Positions 10,978-19,230 of a stretch of DNA of 64,000 bases are shown here, in pieces. Every line of letters starts with the position of its first letter. Positions within the stretch are counted from its first letter, which is position 1. The translations under genes and the position numbers were made by a program. The DNA comes from Verrucomicrobiaceae bacterium. GTDB lineage: Bacteria > Verrucomicrobiota > Verrucomicrobiia > Verrucomicrobiales > Verrucomicrobiaceae. The notes under the pieces are model-generated. The model was not told the DNA's origin and did not search any database. It worked only from the letters and a program-made list of their open reading frames with translations. Where the stretch lies: the NCBI GenBank assembly GCA_027486585.1, contig JAIXOU010000003.1, positions 53,535-117,534 on the forward strand, given 5' to 3'.

Positions 10978-11112
10978 TTAAATCTCCTTATCCGTATAGG
11001 CTGGGCATAACTGCAATAAGTGAGTTCCATGCCGCTGCAAGGCGGGTTCCACAGCAAAGATTTTGGGGACAGAATTGAGAACAGGCTGTGGACTTTCATC
11101 AACAAGTCGCAT
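10978..11112 (-). CDS. Possible small protein of 44 residues
   Basis: A short open frame lies between aroC and rnc on the same strand. It begins with ATG right after an in-frame stop a few codons upstream, and ends with TAA. The product starts MRLVDESPQPVLNSVPKIF and contains one Cys near the end. It has no signal peptide or membrane segment. I do not recognise it. The bases could equally be an untranslated part of an rnc-aroC transcript. Support is only the clean frame and its position. Confidence 0.25.
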   Translation of the reverse strand: MRLVDESPQPVLNSVPKIFAVEPALQRHGTHLLQLCPAYTDKEI

Positions 11113-11208
11113 GTTTGACAGTTCTTCTCATGACTGAGTCAGTTGTTGGTCCATTTGCTCACAGCTTTTTACAAGAATTTTAGTGGCTTTATAATTGGCA
11201 TGTGTTGA

Positions 11209-11901
11209 CTATTTTGCAGGTGGAGAGAACTCGGATGATAAGAGAGCTACACGGGCAGCATCCACTTCGGCCTCTTTTTTACTTTTACCTGTGCCTCGAC
11301 CCAATTCACGTCCGCCCCAGGTGACAATAGCGTGAAAGGATTTGGCGTGATCGGGTCCGCTTTCATCAATGATTTGATAAGTGGGTGACTGTGGGCTGAT
11401 GGACTGAAGAATCTCTTGGAGCTGACCTTTGGGATTTTGATCTGTAGGGGTGCTTCCGAAATCAAGGATCTGCTGATGAAAAAGATGATGGGCAACTTTT
11501 CTGGCAGCCTCCATGCCACCGTCTAAAAAGATGGCACCAGCGAGAGCTTCAAGGGTATCGGCAAGAGTGGATTCACGTTCGCGACCGCCGTTGTTTTCTT
11601 CAGCTTTGCCCATGAGAATGAAGCCTCCTAGGTTGATGCGCCGAGCGACCACCGAAAGGGCTTTTGTAGAGACTAACTGAGCCCGTACTTTGGTTAACAG
11701 GCCCTCATCCGCGCGCTTGAATTGATGGAAGACCATTTCAGATAAAACTAACTGAAGAACAGCATCTCCAAGGAATTCGAGACGCTGATTGTCTGCTTGG
11801 TTTTTTTGAGTTTCATAACCCAGGCTCGCGTGAGTCAGAGCCTCTTTAAGCAGAGAGCGATCCTGAAAGGTGTGGCCGAGAACAGACTGAATGAGTTCCA
11901 T
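11209..11901 (-). CDS. rnc: Ribonuclease III
   Basis: A double-strand-specific endoribonuclease that processes rRNA precursors and some mRNAs. At 230 residues it has the standard length. The RNase III signature NQRLEFLGDAVLQLVLSE lies around residues 39-56, and the second acidic cluster, in DTLEALAGAIFLDGG, around 115-130. The C-terminal third is a double-stranded RNA-binding domain (PKGQLQEILQ to KKEAEVDAARVALL). The gene is followed on the same strand by the possible 44-codon frame and aroC. tRNA-His lies upstream in the same orientation. Confidence 0.97.
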   Translation of the reverse strand: MELIQSVLGHTFQDRSLLKEALTHASLGYETQKNQADNQRLEFLGDAVLQLVLSEMVFHQFKRADEGLLTKVRAQLVSTKALSVVARRINLGGFILMGKAEENNGGRERESTLADTLEALAGAIFLDGGMEAARKVAHHLFHQQILDFGSTPTDQNPKGQLQEILQSISPQSPTYQIIDESGPDHAKSFHAIVTWGGRELGRGTGKSKKEAEVDAARVALLSSEFSPPAK

Positions 11902-11974
11902 AGAAACACAGGTGGGAGATACAACCGTCTAGTGCAAGCATTGTCAGTCTTGAGACCGAAACTAGAAGGAGTGG

Positions 11975-12047
11975 GGTGATCGACGGGGCTCGAACCCGCA
12001 ACAACCAGAATCACAATCTGGAGCTCTACCATTGAGCTACGACCACC
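11975..12047 (-). tRNA. tRNA-His (anticodon GTG)
   Basis: It folds as a complete cloverleaf on the minus strand. The acceptor stem GTGGTCG pairs with CGATCAC, the D arm starts TAGCTC, the anticodon stem CCAGA/TCTGG encloses TTGTGAT, and the T arm is GCGGGTTCGAGCCCCGT. The extra G at -1 opposite C73 is typical of histidine tRNAs and supports the identity. The 3' CCA is not encoded. It sits 73 bases upstream of rnc. Confidence 0.95.
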
Positions 12048-12172
12048 AACTTGAGGGGCGGATAGTAATGCACCCGTAGCAGTGTGCCAGCAGTTTTTTC
12101 ATTATAGACCACGGAGAGTGGTTAAAATTTGAGGTTGTTATTGTCTAGGTCTCTAGCACTTTGAGCGTCAAC

Positions 12173-12817
12173 ATGGCATCTCCCAACTACAAAGGTAATA
12201 ACCCACGCCCAGGTCCGCATCGTGGACCAGCAACTGGCGGCACTGGCCAGGCAGGCTCTGCATCGACCGGCGGTCCGCCGCGCCCTTCAACAGGCGGCCC
12301 CCCACGTCCATCGACGGGTGGTCCACCGCGCCCCTCTTCAGGCGGCACAGGTAATTTAGCCAATGGTGGTCCTGGCCGAACAAGCTCTGGCGGCACTGGG
12401 AATCTTGCGAATGGCGGTCCTGGCCGAACAAGCTCTGGCGGCACTGGGAATCTCGCGAATGGTGGTCCAGGACGTTCCAATGGTCCTTCCAATGGACCAG
12501 CTCGCCCAGGTGGTAGCTTTGGCAATGGTCGTGGTCGTGGCCGCGGTCGCGGTTATTCGGCACCTCCACAGCGCCGTCCCGATCCAGTCGAAGATGACAC
12601 AAAGCAAAAGGAAGAGGCCATTGAATTGGAAGGTACGGTTTCTGCCGTGCTTGCTGGGACTATGTTCCGTGTGACTCTCAAAAATGGTCATGAGGTTCTG
12701 GCCCACATTTCTGGTAAAATGCGCAAGCGCTTCATTCGTCTCGTCATTGGTGACAATGTGAAGATTGAAATGTCACCCTACGACATGGACAAGGCCCGCA
12801 TCGTGTATCGTCTCTGA
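12173..12817 (+). CDS. infA: Translation initiation factor IF-1 with long repetitive N-terminal extension
   Basis: Residues 148-214 are a full S1-like IF-1 domain ([20 protein letters not shown], then [14 protein letters not shown]), which binds the ribosomal A site during initiation. IF-1 is normally about 72 residues; this one has some 147 residues in front. The extension contains three copies of STGGPPRP (31-54), three copies of a 16-residue unit [17 protein letters not shown] (55-102), and a GRGRGRGRG stretch (119-127) like RNA-binding RGG boxes. I chose the ATG at 12173. A TTG four codons upstream gives the same frame. The start could be disputed, but the extension has no stop and its repeats are whole-codon units. 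The exonuclease gene starts 7 bases after the stop. Confidence 0.9.
   Translation: MASPNYKGNNPRPGPHRGPATGGTGQAGSASTGGPPRPSTGGPPRPSTGGPPRPSSGGTGNLANGGPGRTSSGGTGNLANGGPGRTSSGGTGNLANGGPGRSNGPSNGPARPGGSFGNGRGRGRGRGYSAPPQRRPDPVEDDTKQKEEAIELEGTVSAVLAGTMFRVTLKNGHEVLAHISGKMRKRFIRLVIGDNVKIEMSPYDMDKARIVYRL
12263..12478 (+). repeat. Tandem repeats within infA (24-base and 48-base units)
   Basis: Positions 12263-12334 are three 24-base units encoding STGGPPRP. Positions 12335-12478 are three 48-base units encoding [17 protein letters not shown], the first two copies nearly identical in DNA. Both unit lengths are multiples of three, so copy-number change would keep the frame. Confidence 0.85.
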
Positions 12818-12824
12818 GCACCGC

Positions 12825-13373
12825 ATGGCACGGGACATTGTTTACTTTGATCTTGAAACCCGCCGCACCGCGAATGACGTGGGCGGCTGGGGAAATAAAC
12901 ACCAGATGGGCATTTCTGTCGCGGTGACGTACAGCACCAAGCTGGGTGAGTATCGCATCTACGAAGAAGATGAAACCAATGACCTGATTAATCAGCTCGT
13001 GAGGGCGGATCTCGTGGTTGGATTTAATCACATCAGCTTCGATTACGAAGTGGTCATGGGTCACACGATCTTTGATTTTAGAGATCAAGTGCGCAGCTTA
13101 GACTTGCTGGTCGATTTAGAAAAGAAGCTGGGACATCGCATCAAGCTTGAGTCTGTTGCTGCCGCCAGTCTTGGCACCGGTAAAACAGCCGATGGTCTCG
13201 AAGCAATCCGTTGGTGGCAGCAGGGAAAGATGGCGGAAATCGCTGAATACTGCGCCTTTGACGTGAAAGTGACCAAATGCGTCCACGAATATGGCGCAAA
13301 AAATGGCCATGTGAAGTATCACGATCGCAATGGTCGTGAGCAGAGCGTCGCAGTGGAGTGGACGGTGGATTAG
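12825..13373 (+). CDS. DEDDy-type 3'-5' exonuclease / RNase H-like protein
   Basis: A stand-alone ribonuclease H-like exonuclease domain of 182 residues. The three exonuclease motifs are visible: Exo I in IVYFDLETRR (acidic D and E), Exo II in VVGFNHISFDYE (N and D), and Exo III in YCAFDVKVT (Y three residues before D). It is close to the predicted 3'-5' exonuclease group related to the PolB exonuclease domain. The substrate is unknown. The start is the ATG at 12825; an in-frame upstream ATG at 12765 lies inside infA and is unlikely. It probably forms one transcript with infA, with a gap of 7 bases. Confidence 0.75.
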   Translation: MARDIVYFDLETRRTANDVGGWGNKHQMGISVAVTYSTKLGEYRIYEEDETNDLINQLVRADLVVGFNHISFDYEVVMGHTIFDFRDQVRSLDLLVDLEKKLGHRIKLESVAAASLGTGKTADGLEAIRWWQQGKMAEIAEYCAFDVKVTKCVHEYGAKNGHVKYHDRNGREQSVAVEWTVD

Positions 13374-13381
13374 AACCGAAA

Positions 13382-16300
13382 TTAAGGCGTCACCACTCGG
13401 TAAAACTTTCGTTCGGCGGAACTGCTCCCTGCGTCAGACCAAGAGGTGAGTGTGCTCGTGGCGGTGATAGGTACAGACGACCAATTTTGAAGGTCAGTAC
13501 TGTATTGAATACGATAGGGTTGTCCGATCACAGATGGAAATTCGATGGTGGTTCCAGTGGGAGACACGGAGCTCAGGCGTGTGAAAGGTTTGTCTCCAGC
13601 ATTGGAGTCACTTGTGCCAAAGGCAGCTTCATCATCCGCCCAGACGCCGTCTCGATCCGCATCGGGATTGAGATGAAATTGATCCACAAAGGCTGAGTCT
13701 AGGCCAGATCGAACGAAGTCATCTTTGATGTAAGCCCACTTCAGCGTGTGATTGCCAGCAGGAATTTCGTGCGCGCGGAGAGTCCAATTGACTTCACCAC
13801 TGATGGCTTCTTGTTCGACGCCGTCGATGTAAAAGCGCAGATAATCATAGTCAGCCTCGGATGAGATACCCCAATAAAAACTGATTTTGGCAGGACCGAC
13901 CACGCTTGTGCTCATTTCACTTTTTTGAAGGTCCTGAATGGCACCACTGCGGGCGGCATCTTGACGATCGTTGGAGTAGAGAAATTGGGGTCCCCAGGGC
14001 AAGTCTCCTGTGGTGTTGATCAGTAAAGAAGGTGCATCGATGGCAGCGGCGAGGCCTTCCGAGAGGCTTCTGACAACGAGAGTCAACGTCACGCTACCGG
14101 TGCCAAAATCATTGGTTGCTTCGACCAGGATTGGAAAGGTGCCTACCTGACTGGTACTGCCATAGATCAATCCGGTGCTGCTGGAGAGGATCAGGCCTGT
14201 AGGCAGACCTGTGGCGCTGTAGCCAGTCGGTGCATTGGTAGCCACGATTTGATGTCGAAGCGCCGCGTTTTCATACGCGGTGATGGTGGCACTTGTGACA
14301 ACAGGGGGGCTTATGATGGGCGTAAAAACCAGCTCGTCCACCCAGCCGGCGTCTTGTCCGCTGACGGTGGCTTCATCCTTGAGGTAGTAAATATCCACAT
14401 TGTGAGTGCCAGGGCCGATGTCTTGTGTGACTTGGGTCCAGTCTACTTCACCGGTGATGTAAGCCTTCACATAGCCGTCCACTGTCAGCACGAGATAATC
14501 GTAGTTTTGCTCAGACGAGACTTTCCATTGATAAGTCATCCGGGTGGGGCCTACGACGGTGAATTCGATCCCCGAGTATTCGTCATGATTGACGGCTCCG
14601 CTTTGTGCGGCGTCCACGCCGTCATGATGGGTCACGGTTTGACGAAACCAGTCACCAAATCCAAAGGGAACGATCTTAAAATCGCTGGGTTGTTCCATCG
14701 CCGTGGATAGATCGGGGTCCGCAGGGAGAATGTAAAAGATGGCATTCTGCCAGGTGGTACTGGTGGCATTGGTCGCCAAAAGATAACCGTCATAGCGAAG
14801 GATGCCGGTGGGTGTGCCCGTGATACGCCCCGTGCTGGTATTGATGCTGATGCCTGGTGGCAGATTGACGGCTCCAAAGCTGGTCGGGAAATTGGAGGCC
14901 GTGATCTGGTAATCCATGCTAGCTCCTTCGCGCCCCACAATGATGAGGTTGGAGGTAATGACGGGCGCAGGCAGAGCGCCTGTGGCAGGAGTTCCATAAA
15001 AGGTAATCGTTGCTTCATCCAGTGTGCCTGCATCAGCTAGATCGGTATCATAGACTTGTAGTTTCCAGTCACCTTCAGAGCGTTCTCCCCAGAAGTGCGT
15101 GCTCATAAAGGTCCAGTCGAGATTTGCCCCAGTGTCATTGCCGCGTGAACGTGCTAAGCGACTGCGCACGCCGCTGGGAGAAACGAGCCACCATTCCAAT
15201 TGTCCACGATAGGGATGAGTGGCTTTCACACTGACGGTTACATGCTCTAGGCGGAGGTTATCCGTGTTACCGACGGAAAAAGTCTTCGTGAGTCCAGCAC
15301 TGCCGCCGTCAGGTATTGGCAAGGGCAGACCAGTGGCGCTGTTGGTGCGTGTTTGTCTGGTGACAAGATTGGTCCAAGTCGCGGCTAGACTGGTGGCGGC
15401 CTCGGCATCGACTAAGCCTGAGCCATACTGATGATGAAAATCAAAACCTGCTCCATTGGTGACCCAGCCACCGTTGTTGGGATCATTCCTAGTGGCGGTG
15501 CGCATGAGGATCTCCTGAACATCGCGATAGGTTAAATTGGGGTTGGCTTGTAACATGAGAGCCACCACGCCAGCGACGGCGGGTGTCGCTGAGGAGGTGC
15601 CGCCAAAGGTACTGGTGTAATCTCCGCTTGAGTAGCCAATGCTGCCGGCGCGGTCAGTGGTGGTGATGCTTTGTTTACCACCATTGGAAGGAGCACAGAC
15701 GAGGATGTTTGCACCGGGTTCTCCATACCAGACCGATTCTCCATTATCGCCAATAGCGCCGACGGCGATGGCATAAGGAGAGGCTGCCCAGCCATCGTAA
15801 TTGGAGTCATCGCCATTGGCATTACCATTGCCACCAGCCCAGACAAAAACAGTGCCTTTTCCTCCACGGCCTGTGGTGGCGGCATCGATCAGTGCGGCGT
15901 TGCTGAGTGGGCCAGGACCACTGGCACCATAAGCATTGTCAGACGGACCCCAACTGTTGCTTTTGATCTCGATGATGTCCTTTTTGAAGGCAAATGCGTC
16001 GGCTTCCACATCGTCAGTGGTGGGTGCGGCGATGAGTCTCATGCCGACCAGCAGGGCCTCCGGCGCGACGCCACTGACGCCGAGATTGTTGTTGCCTCTT
16101 GCAGCTGCTACGCCAGCGCAGGCGGTACCATGGGAGTCACCCGAACTTGGCGAGGGATTATTGTCTAGGTCATTGAAGTCGCGGTCATTCAGGGTGTCCG
16201 CATTGGCTGCTAGATCAGGATGAGAGACTTCCAGACCATCATCGAGAATGCCAATGCGAATGCCTGTTCCCTTGTAGCTATTCCAGGTCGGCACGACATT

Positions 16301-16786
16301 GAGATCGATCCCACTGACAGCTCCATTTTGTCCCGTATTGTTCAGATGCCACTGGTAATCTTGATTGGCCAAGTTGTAGGCAAAGAGGGGATCGTTAGGG
16401 ACAAAACGGTGCTGTAACTGCCTGGCTAACATGGGTTCAGCCGCGCTGACTCCAGCTAAGCGACGCAGTTGTTTAGCCCCACTGATGGCGATAGCTGGAT
16501 CACCCGCAAAGGTGACCACCGCATAAGCTCCACGAGCTTCAGCTTTCGTCACGCCTGGTTGCTGGGTCAGTTGCTGGATGGAGACGCCCGAAAGCTCGAC
16601 AAGCACTCGCTTGGTCAGCCAGCGTCTGTTGGCTTCATCTTGAGGCGCATTCTTTTCATAGACTACCCATTCACCCTGAGTGCCGAGTTCATTGGGAGAC
16701 CGTACGAATGTTTTTCCACCAATAAAGAGCTGCGCATGGAGGCAACTGGCGGTGACTAGAAACAGGTAGATCCAACGGAAAAGCAT
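13382..16786 (-). CDS. Secreted subtilisin-like serine protease (S8) with P domain and Ig-like repeats
   Basis: A secreted endopeptidase of 1134 residues. Residues 1-19 are a signal peptide, followed by a propeptide-like region. The S8 catalytic triad is visible: D182 in GILDDGLEVSHPDL, H219 in GDSHGTACAG, and S398 in GGTSSATPAVAG; N320 in WAGGNGN is the oxyanion Asn. A proprotein-convertase P domain follows (about 490-610). After it come two blocks of a He_PIG-like putative Ig repeat and a following beta domain (630-890 and 890-1075). The last 70 residues contain YRIQYSTDLQNWS and end ERKFYRVV, a tail I associate with secreted Verrucomicrobiota proteins. It converges with the exonuclease gene and has no partner gene nearby. 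Confidence 0.93.
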   Translation of the reverse strand: MLFRWIYLFLVTASCLHAQLFIGGKTFVRSPNELGTQGEWVVYEKNAPQDEANRRWLTKRVLVELSGVSIQQLTQQPGVTKAEARGAYAVVTFAGDPAIAISGAKQLRRLAGVSAAEPMLARQLQHRFVPNDPLFAYNLANQDYQWHLNNTGQNGAVSGIDLNVVPTWNSYKGTGIRIGILDDGLEVSHPDLAANADTLNDRDFNDLDNNPSPSSGDSHGTACAGVAAARGNNNLGVSGVAPEALLVGMRLIAAPTTDDVEADAFAFKKDIIEIKSNSWGPSDNAYGASGPGPLSNAALIDAATTGRGGKGTVFVWAGGNGNANGDDSNYDGWAASPYAIAVGAIGDNGESVWYGEPGANILVCAPSNGGKQSITTTDRAGSIGYSSGDYTSTFGGTSSATPAVAGVVALMLQANPNLTYRDVQEILMRTATRNDPNNGGWVTNGAGFDFHHQYGSGLVDAEAATSLAATWTNLVTRQTRTNSATGLPLPIPDGGSAGLTKTFSVGNTDNLRLEHVTVSVKATHPYRGQLEWWLVSPSGVRSRLARSRGNDTGANLDWTFMSTHFWGERSEGDWKLQVYDTDLADAGTLDEATITFYGTPATGALPAPVITSNLIIVGREGASMDYQITASNFPTSFGAVNLPPGISINTSTGRITGTPTGILRYDGYLLATNATSTTWQNAIFYILPADPDLSTAMEQPSDFKIVPFGFGDWFRQTVTHHDGVDAAQSGAVNHDEYSGIEFTVVGPTRMTYQWKVSSEQNYDYLVLTVDGYVKAYITGEVDWTQVTQDIGPGTHNVDIYYLKDEATVSGQDAGWVDELVFTPIISPPVVTSATITAYENAALRHQIVATNAPTGYSATGLPTGLILSSSTGLIYGSTSQVGTFPILVEATNDFGTGSVTLTLVVRSLSEGLAAAIDAPSLLINTTGDLPWGPQFLYSNDRQDAARSGAIQDLQKSEMSTSVVGPAKISFYWGISSEADYDYLRFYIDGVEQEAISGEVNWTLRAHEIPAGNHTLKWAYIKDDFVRSGLDSAFVDQFHLNPDADRDGVWADDEAAFGTSDSNAGDKPFTRLSSVSPTGTTIEFPSVIGQPYRIQYSTDLQNWSSVPITATSTLTSWSDAGSSSAERKFYRVVTP

Positions 16787-16846
16787 GAGTTTGAGGCTAA
16801 ATATGCCAGAAAGTGACCTTGAGCGCTATGACCAAAATGGAGTAGG

Positions 16847-17809
16847 CTATTTTTTGGCAGTTAGATCAGTCACGGGTAAAGAGACAAAGGCTTGCCATTG
16901 ATGCTCGATCTCCTCTTGTTTTGGGATCCCATCATGCACCCATAATGCATAGCGGACTCTTAGCTTTTGGGATTCGGTCACTTCCACCGGAGTGTCTAGA
17001 CTGAGGCAGCAGCCCATCCAACCATCGTTTCTCACGTGAAAAGCAGTTGGGTTGTGCGGATTCATGGGATGATTCATGAGCGTGATGCCAGCCAGCCCAT
17101 CTACCTCATTGGAGATTCGTCCACTGTAGTCACACCAGTGTGCTGGTTTGCGAAAGACTTGCTCCTCATTGATTTGTCCTTCGGAATTCAGGATGCGCCC
17201 ACCGCCGTCATGGACGCCGATACTTTTTGCCATCCGGACGGCTACCAAACCAAATCCAGTAGCGCCGAAGGTGGCCGTTTTGCCCATTTGGGGTGCTAAT
17301 TCGAGGTCGATGATCATGAACCAACTTTGAGCACCGTTGATTGGGCGGATTTCCGTGCGTCGGATTTCGCGAAGTTGAATGGTTTGATCGGCTGCATTGA
17401 CCCAATGATTCACCATGCGCATGGAGGCCGAAGAATCTCCGTCTTCATAACCTTCACGAGAAACTTCGACAGGGATGATACGACCCTGATGTTTAGCCTG
17501 ATCACCCCAGAAATCGAGTTCATTGACGCTGTTATGAGAGATCCAAACACTGTTGTGGTGGCTATGAGTCAAAGGATCATGCGGATGCCCCATGCGAGTG
17601 AGGCTCATCTCTTTGGAGCCAAGAATCGGATACCAAAAAGGACGCATGTCCAAAGGATCAAAATGGAGAGCCGTCAGTTCTCTGCCGTCGAGCTGAAATG
17701 AAGTGACGTGGTGCGGCAGTGGCACCGCCTGCACGTGCGGGACGGGTTTAAAGTCCGGCACTTGGCTCAGTAAGGTGATCGGGATCAGAAGGAGAAAGAA
17801 TAGCCGCAT
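16847..17809 (-). CDS. Exported DUF6807 (PmoA-like) family protein
   Basis: 320 residues with a signal peptide (MRLFFLLLIPITLLS). The family pattern is clear: FWYPILGSKEMSLTRMGHPH, then HSHHNSVWISHN with several His residues, and later HWCDYSGRI. DUF6807 proteins are common in Planctomycetes and Verrucomicrobia, often near sugar metabolism genes. Some databases name them PmoA for historical reasons, but methane oxidation should not be inferred. The biochemical role is unknown. It lies between the subtilase and the SOUL gene in the same direction, with short gaps. Confidence 0.8.
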   Translation of the reverse strand: MRLFFLLLIPITLLSQVPDFKPVPHVQAVPLPHHVTSFQLDGRELTALHFDPLDMRPFWYPILGSKEMSLTRMGHPHDPLTHSHHNSVWISHNSVNELDFWGDQAKHQGRIIPVEVSREGYEDGDSSASMRMVNHWVNAADQTIQLREIRRTEIRPINGAQSWFMIIDLELAPQMGKTATFGATGFGLVAVRMAKSIGVHDGGGRILNSEGQINEEQVFRKPAHWCDYSGRISNEVDGLAGITLMNHPMNPHNPTAFHVRNDGWMGCCLSLDTPVEVTESQKLRVRYALWVHDGIPKQEEIEHQWQAFVSLPVTDLTAKK

Positions 17810-17832
17810 GCTCTTTCTACGTCAGGAAAGGC

Positions 17833-18426
17833 TCAATTCTCTTTCACGCGCAGCAGCACTTCATTTCGGCGCATGAAGCCCAGCGTCCAAGGCGGATCGT
17901 AAAAAGCAAAGAGCGGTGTCATTTCTGGGGTTAGCTTTTCCTTCGTCATCCAAGCTTTTAAGGCCGCAAGCTTTTCGGTCTCTTGCTTGGTATTGCTGAC
18001 GCCCGCAAAGCGTAAAACGGCGATTTTGACAGGTGGCATTTGATCCAATTTCACCTCGCCTTTGGGTGTCGGCAGTCCTTTGGCTACGCTGGTTTCTGGC
18101 ATGACGAAGCTCATGGAAGATTCTTTTTCTCCACGTTCAACAATCACAGGCGTGGTCATGGAAATTTTCTCATCCCGCTCATTCTGTCCGTCGATGAAGC
18201 GAAAGAGCTTCATGAAGCTGCCATCCATGTTTTTGGAGCGTTTGTCACTGGTCGGCATCGTTACCTTAGCCAAGTGCAGCGTTTCGTAGGCGCGTAGTTC
18301 GAAGTCGCCATCCGTTTTGATGACTTTATATGCTGCTGTCGGCGTCGCAGCTCGGGAGTTTGAGACAAAGAAAAACCCCAATGCTATAACAATGAGGGCG
18401 GGGATGATCCAAAGCATAGGTTTCAT
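17833..18426 (-). CDS. SOUL heme-binding family protein
   Basis: 197 residues with an N-terminal hydrophobic anchor or signal (about residues 3-25). The SOUL/HEBP domain follows: FELRAYETLHLAKV, SFMKLFRFIDGQNE, KISMTTPVIVE and PWTLGFMRRNEVLLRV match the family strand by strand. SOUL proteins bind tetrapyrroles in some eukaryotes, while the bacterial function is unsettled. It would act in the periplasm or membrane. It is placed 23 bases upstream of the DUF6807 gene, so the two may be co-transcribed. Confidence 0.85.
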   Translation of the reverse strand: MKPMLWIIPALIVIALGFFFVSNSRAATPTAAYKVIKTDGDFELRAYETLHLAKVTMPTSDKRSKNMDGSFMKLFRFIDGQNERDEKISMTTPVIVERGEKESSMSFVMPETSVAKGLPTPKGEVKLDQMPPVKIAVLRFAGVSNTKQETEKLAALKAWMTKEKLTPEMTPLFAFYDPPWTLGFMRRNEVLLRVKEN

Positions 18427-18527
18427 GTTGGAAACTACGCCTTGCGGACCAGTTTAAGACGCAACGCTAAGATCGCATCTGAAAGCAAAATACAGGAATG
18501 AGGATTCTCTGAGACAATGAAGGAGAC

Positions 18528-18559
18528 AAAAAAGGCCGTGACACGAATGCCACGGCCTT
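18528..18559 (-). terminator. Rho-independent terminator after glutathione peroxidase gene
   Basis: A perfect 9-base stem, AAGGCCGTG (18532-18540) with CACGGCCTT (18551-18559), has a 10-base loop and is followed on the minus strand by a run of T. It lies 18 bases after the stop of the peroxidase gene. It is the clearest intrinsic terminator in the window. Confidence 0.9.
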
Positions 18560-18576
18560 GAGAAATTAAGAAGGTT

Positions 18577-19119
18577 TTATTTAGCAGCGATGGCTTTTTC
18601 GATCGCGCTGACGACGCTTGTGTCATCAGGTGTGGTTTTTGGTTCAAAGCGTTGCAGAGGCTTACCATCTTTGCCGATGAGGAATTTGCCAAAGTTCCAT
18701 TTCACGTCGCCTGGGAAGGCACCTTCTTTGCCAGTAAGGGCTGAATAGAGCGGGTGTTGCTCAGCACCTTTGACGTGAAGCTTATCAAACATCGGGAAAC
18801 TAACGCTGTACTTTTCAGTGCAGAAAACTTTGATCTCATCATTGGTGCCTGGTTCTTGGGCGCCGAAATCATTGCAGGGAAAGCCGAGAACGGCGAAGCC
18901 TTGGTCTTTAAACTTCTCATGCAGAGCTTGCAGCTCTTTGTATTGCTTGGTTAGGCCACAGCGTGAGGCCACGTTCACGACGAGCAGCACTTTGCCTTCA
19001 TAAGCTTTCAGGCTGGTGTCCTTGCCGTCGATGTCCTTGAGAGGGATCGTTTGGATGGAAGTATCAGCAGCCGTGGCGATGCTGGTGGCGACGAGGAGAG
19101 AGAGGAAGAATGTCTTCAT
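18577..19119 (-). CDS. Exported glutathione peroxidase-like thiol peroxidase
   Basis: 180 residues from the ATG at 19119, which opens a signal peptide (MKTFFLSLLVATSIATAA); the upstream ATG at 19161 would bury it. The thioredoxin-fold GPx domain has the peroxidatic Cys54 in NVASRCGLT (Cys, not Sec), Gln in FPCNDFGAQEPG and Trp in WNFGKFL. Most bacterial Cys GPx enzymes use thioredoxin rather than glutathione as reductant. It probably reduces peroxides in the periplasm. It is single-gene, ended by the hairpin at 18528-18559. Confidence 0.93.
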   Translation of the reverse strand: MKTFFLSLLVATSIATAADTSIQTIPLKDIDGKDTSLKAYEGKVLLVVNVASRCGLTKQYKELQALHEKFKDQGFAVLGFPCNDFGAQEPGTNDEIKVFCTEKYSVSFPMFDKLHVKGAEQHPLYSALTGKEGAFPGDVKWNFGKFLIGKDGKPLQRFEPKTTPDDTSVVSAIEKAIAAK

Positions 19120-19230
19120 GGGAAGGATGAGACGGCTATCTTGGCCGAAACTTTCGTGCAATCTGAGGCATTTTAATCAAATGCGGGCTTGTCGGCTCAG
19201 AATCAGACATCTAATAAGTGAGCTAGTTTA

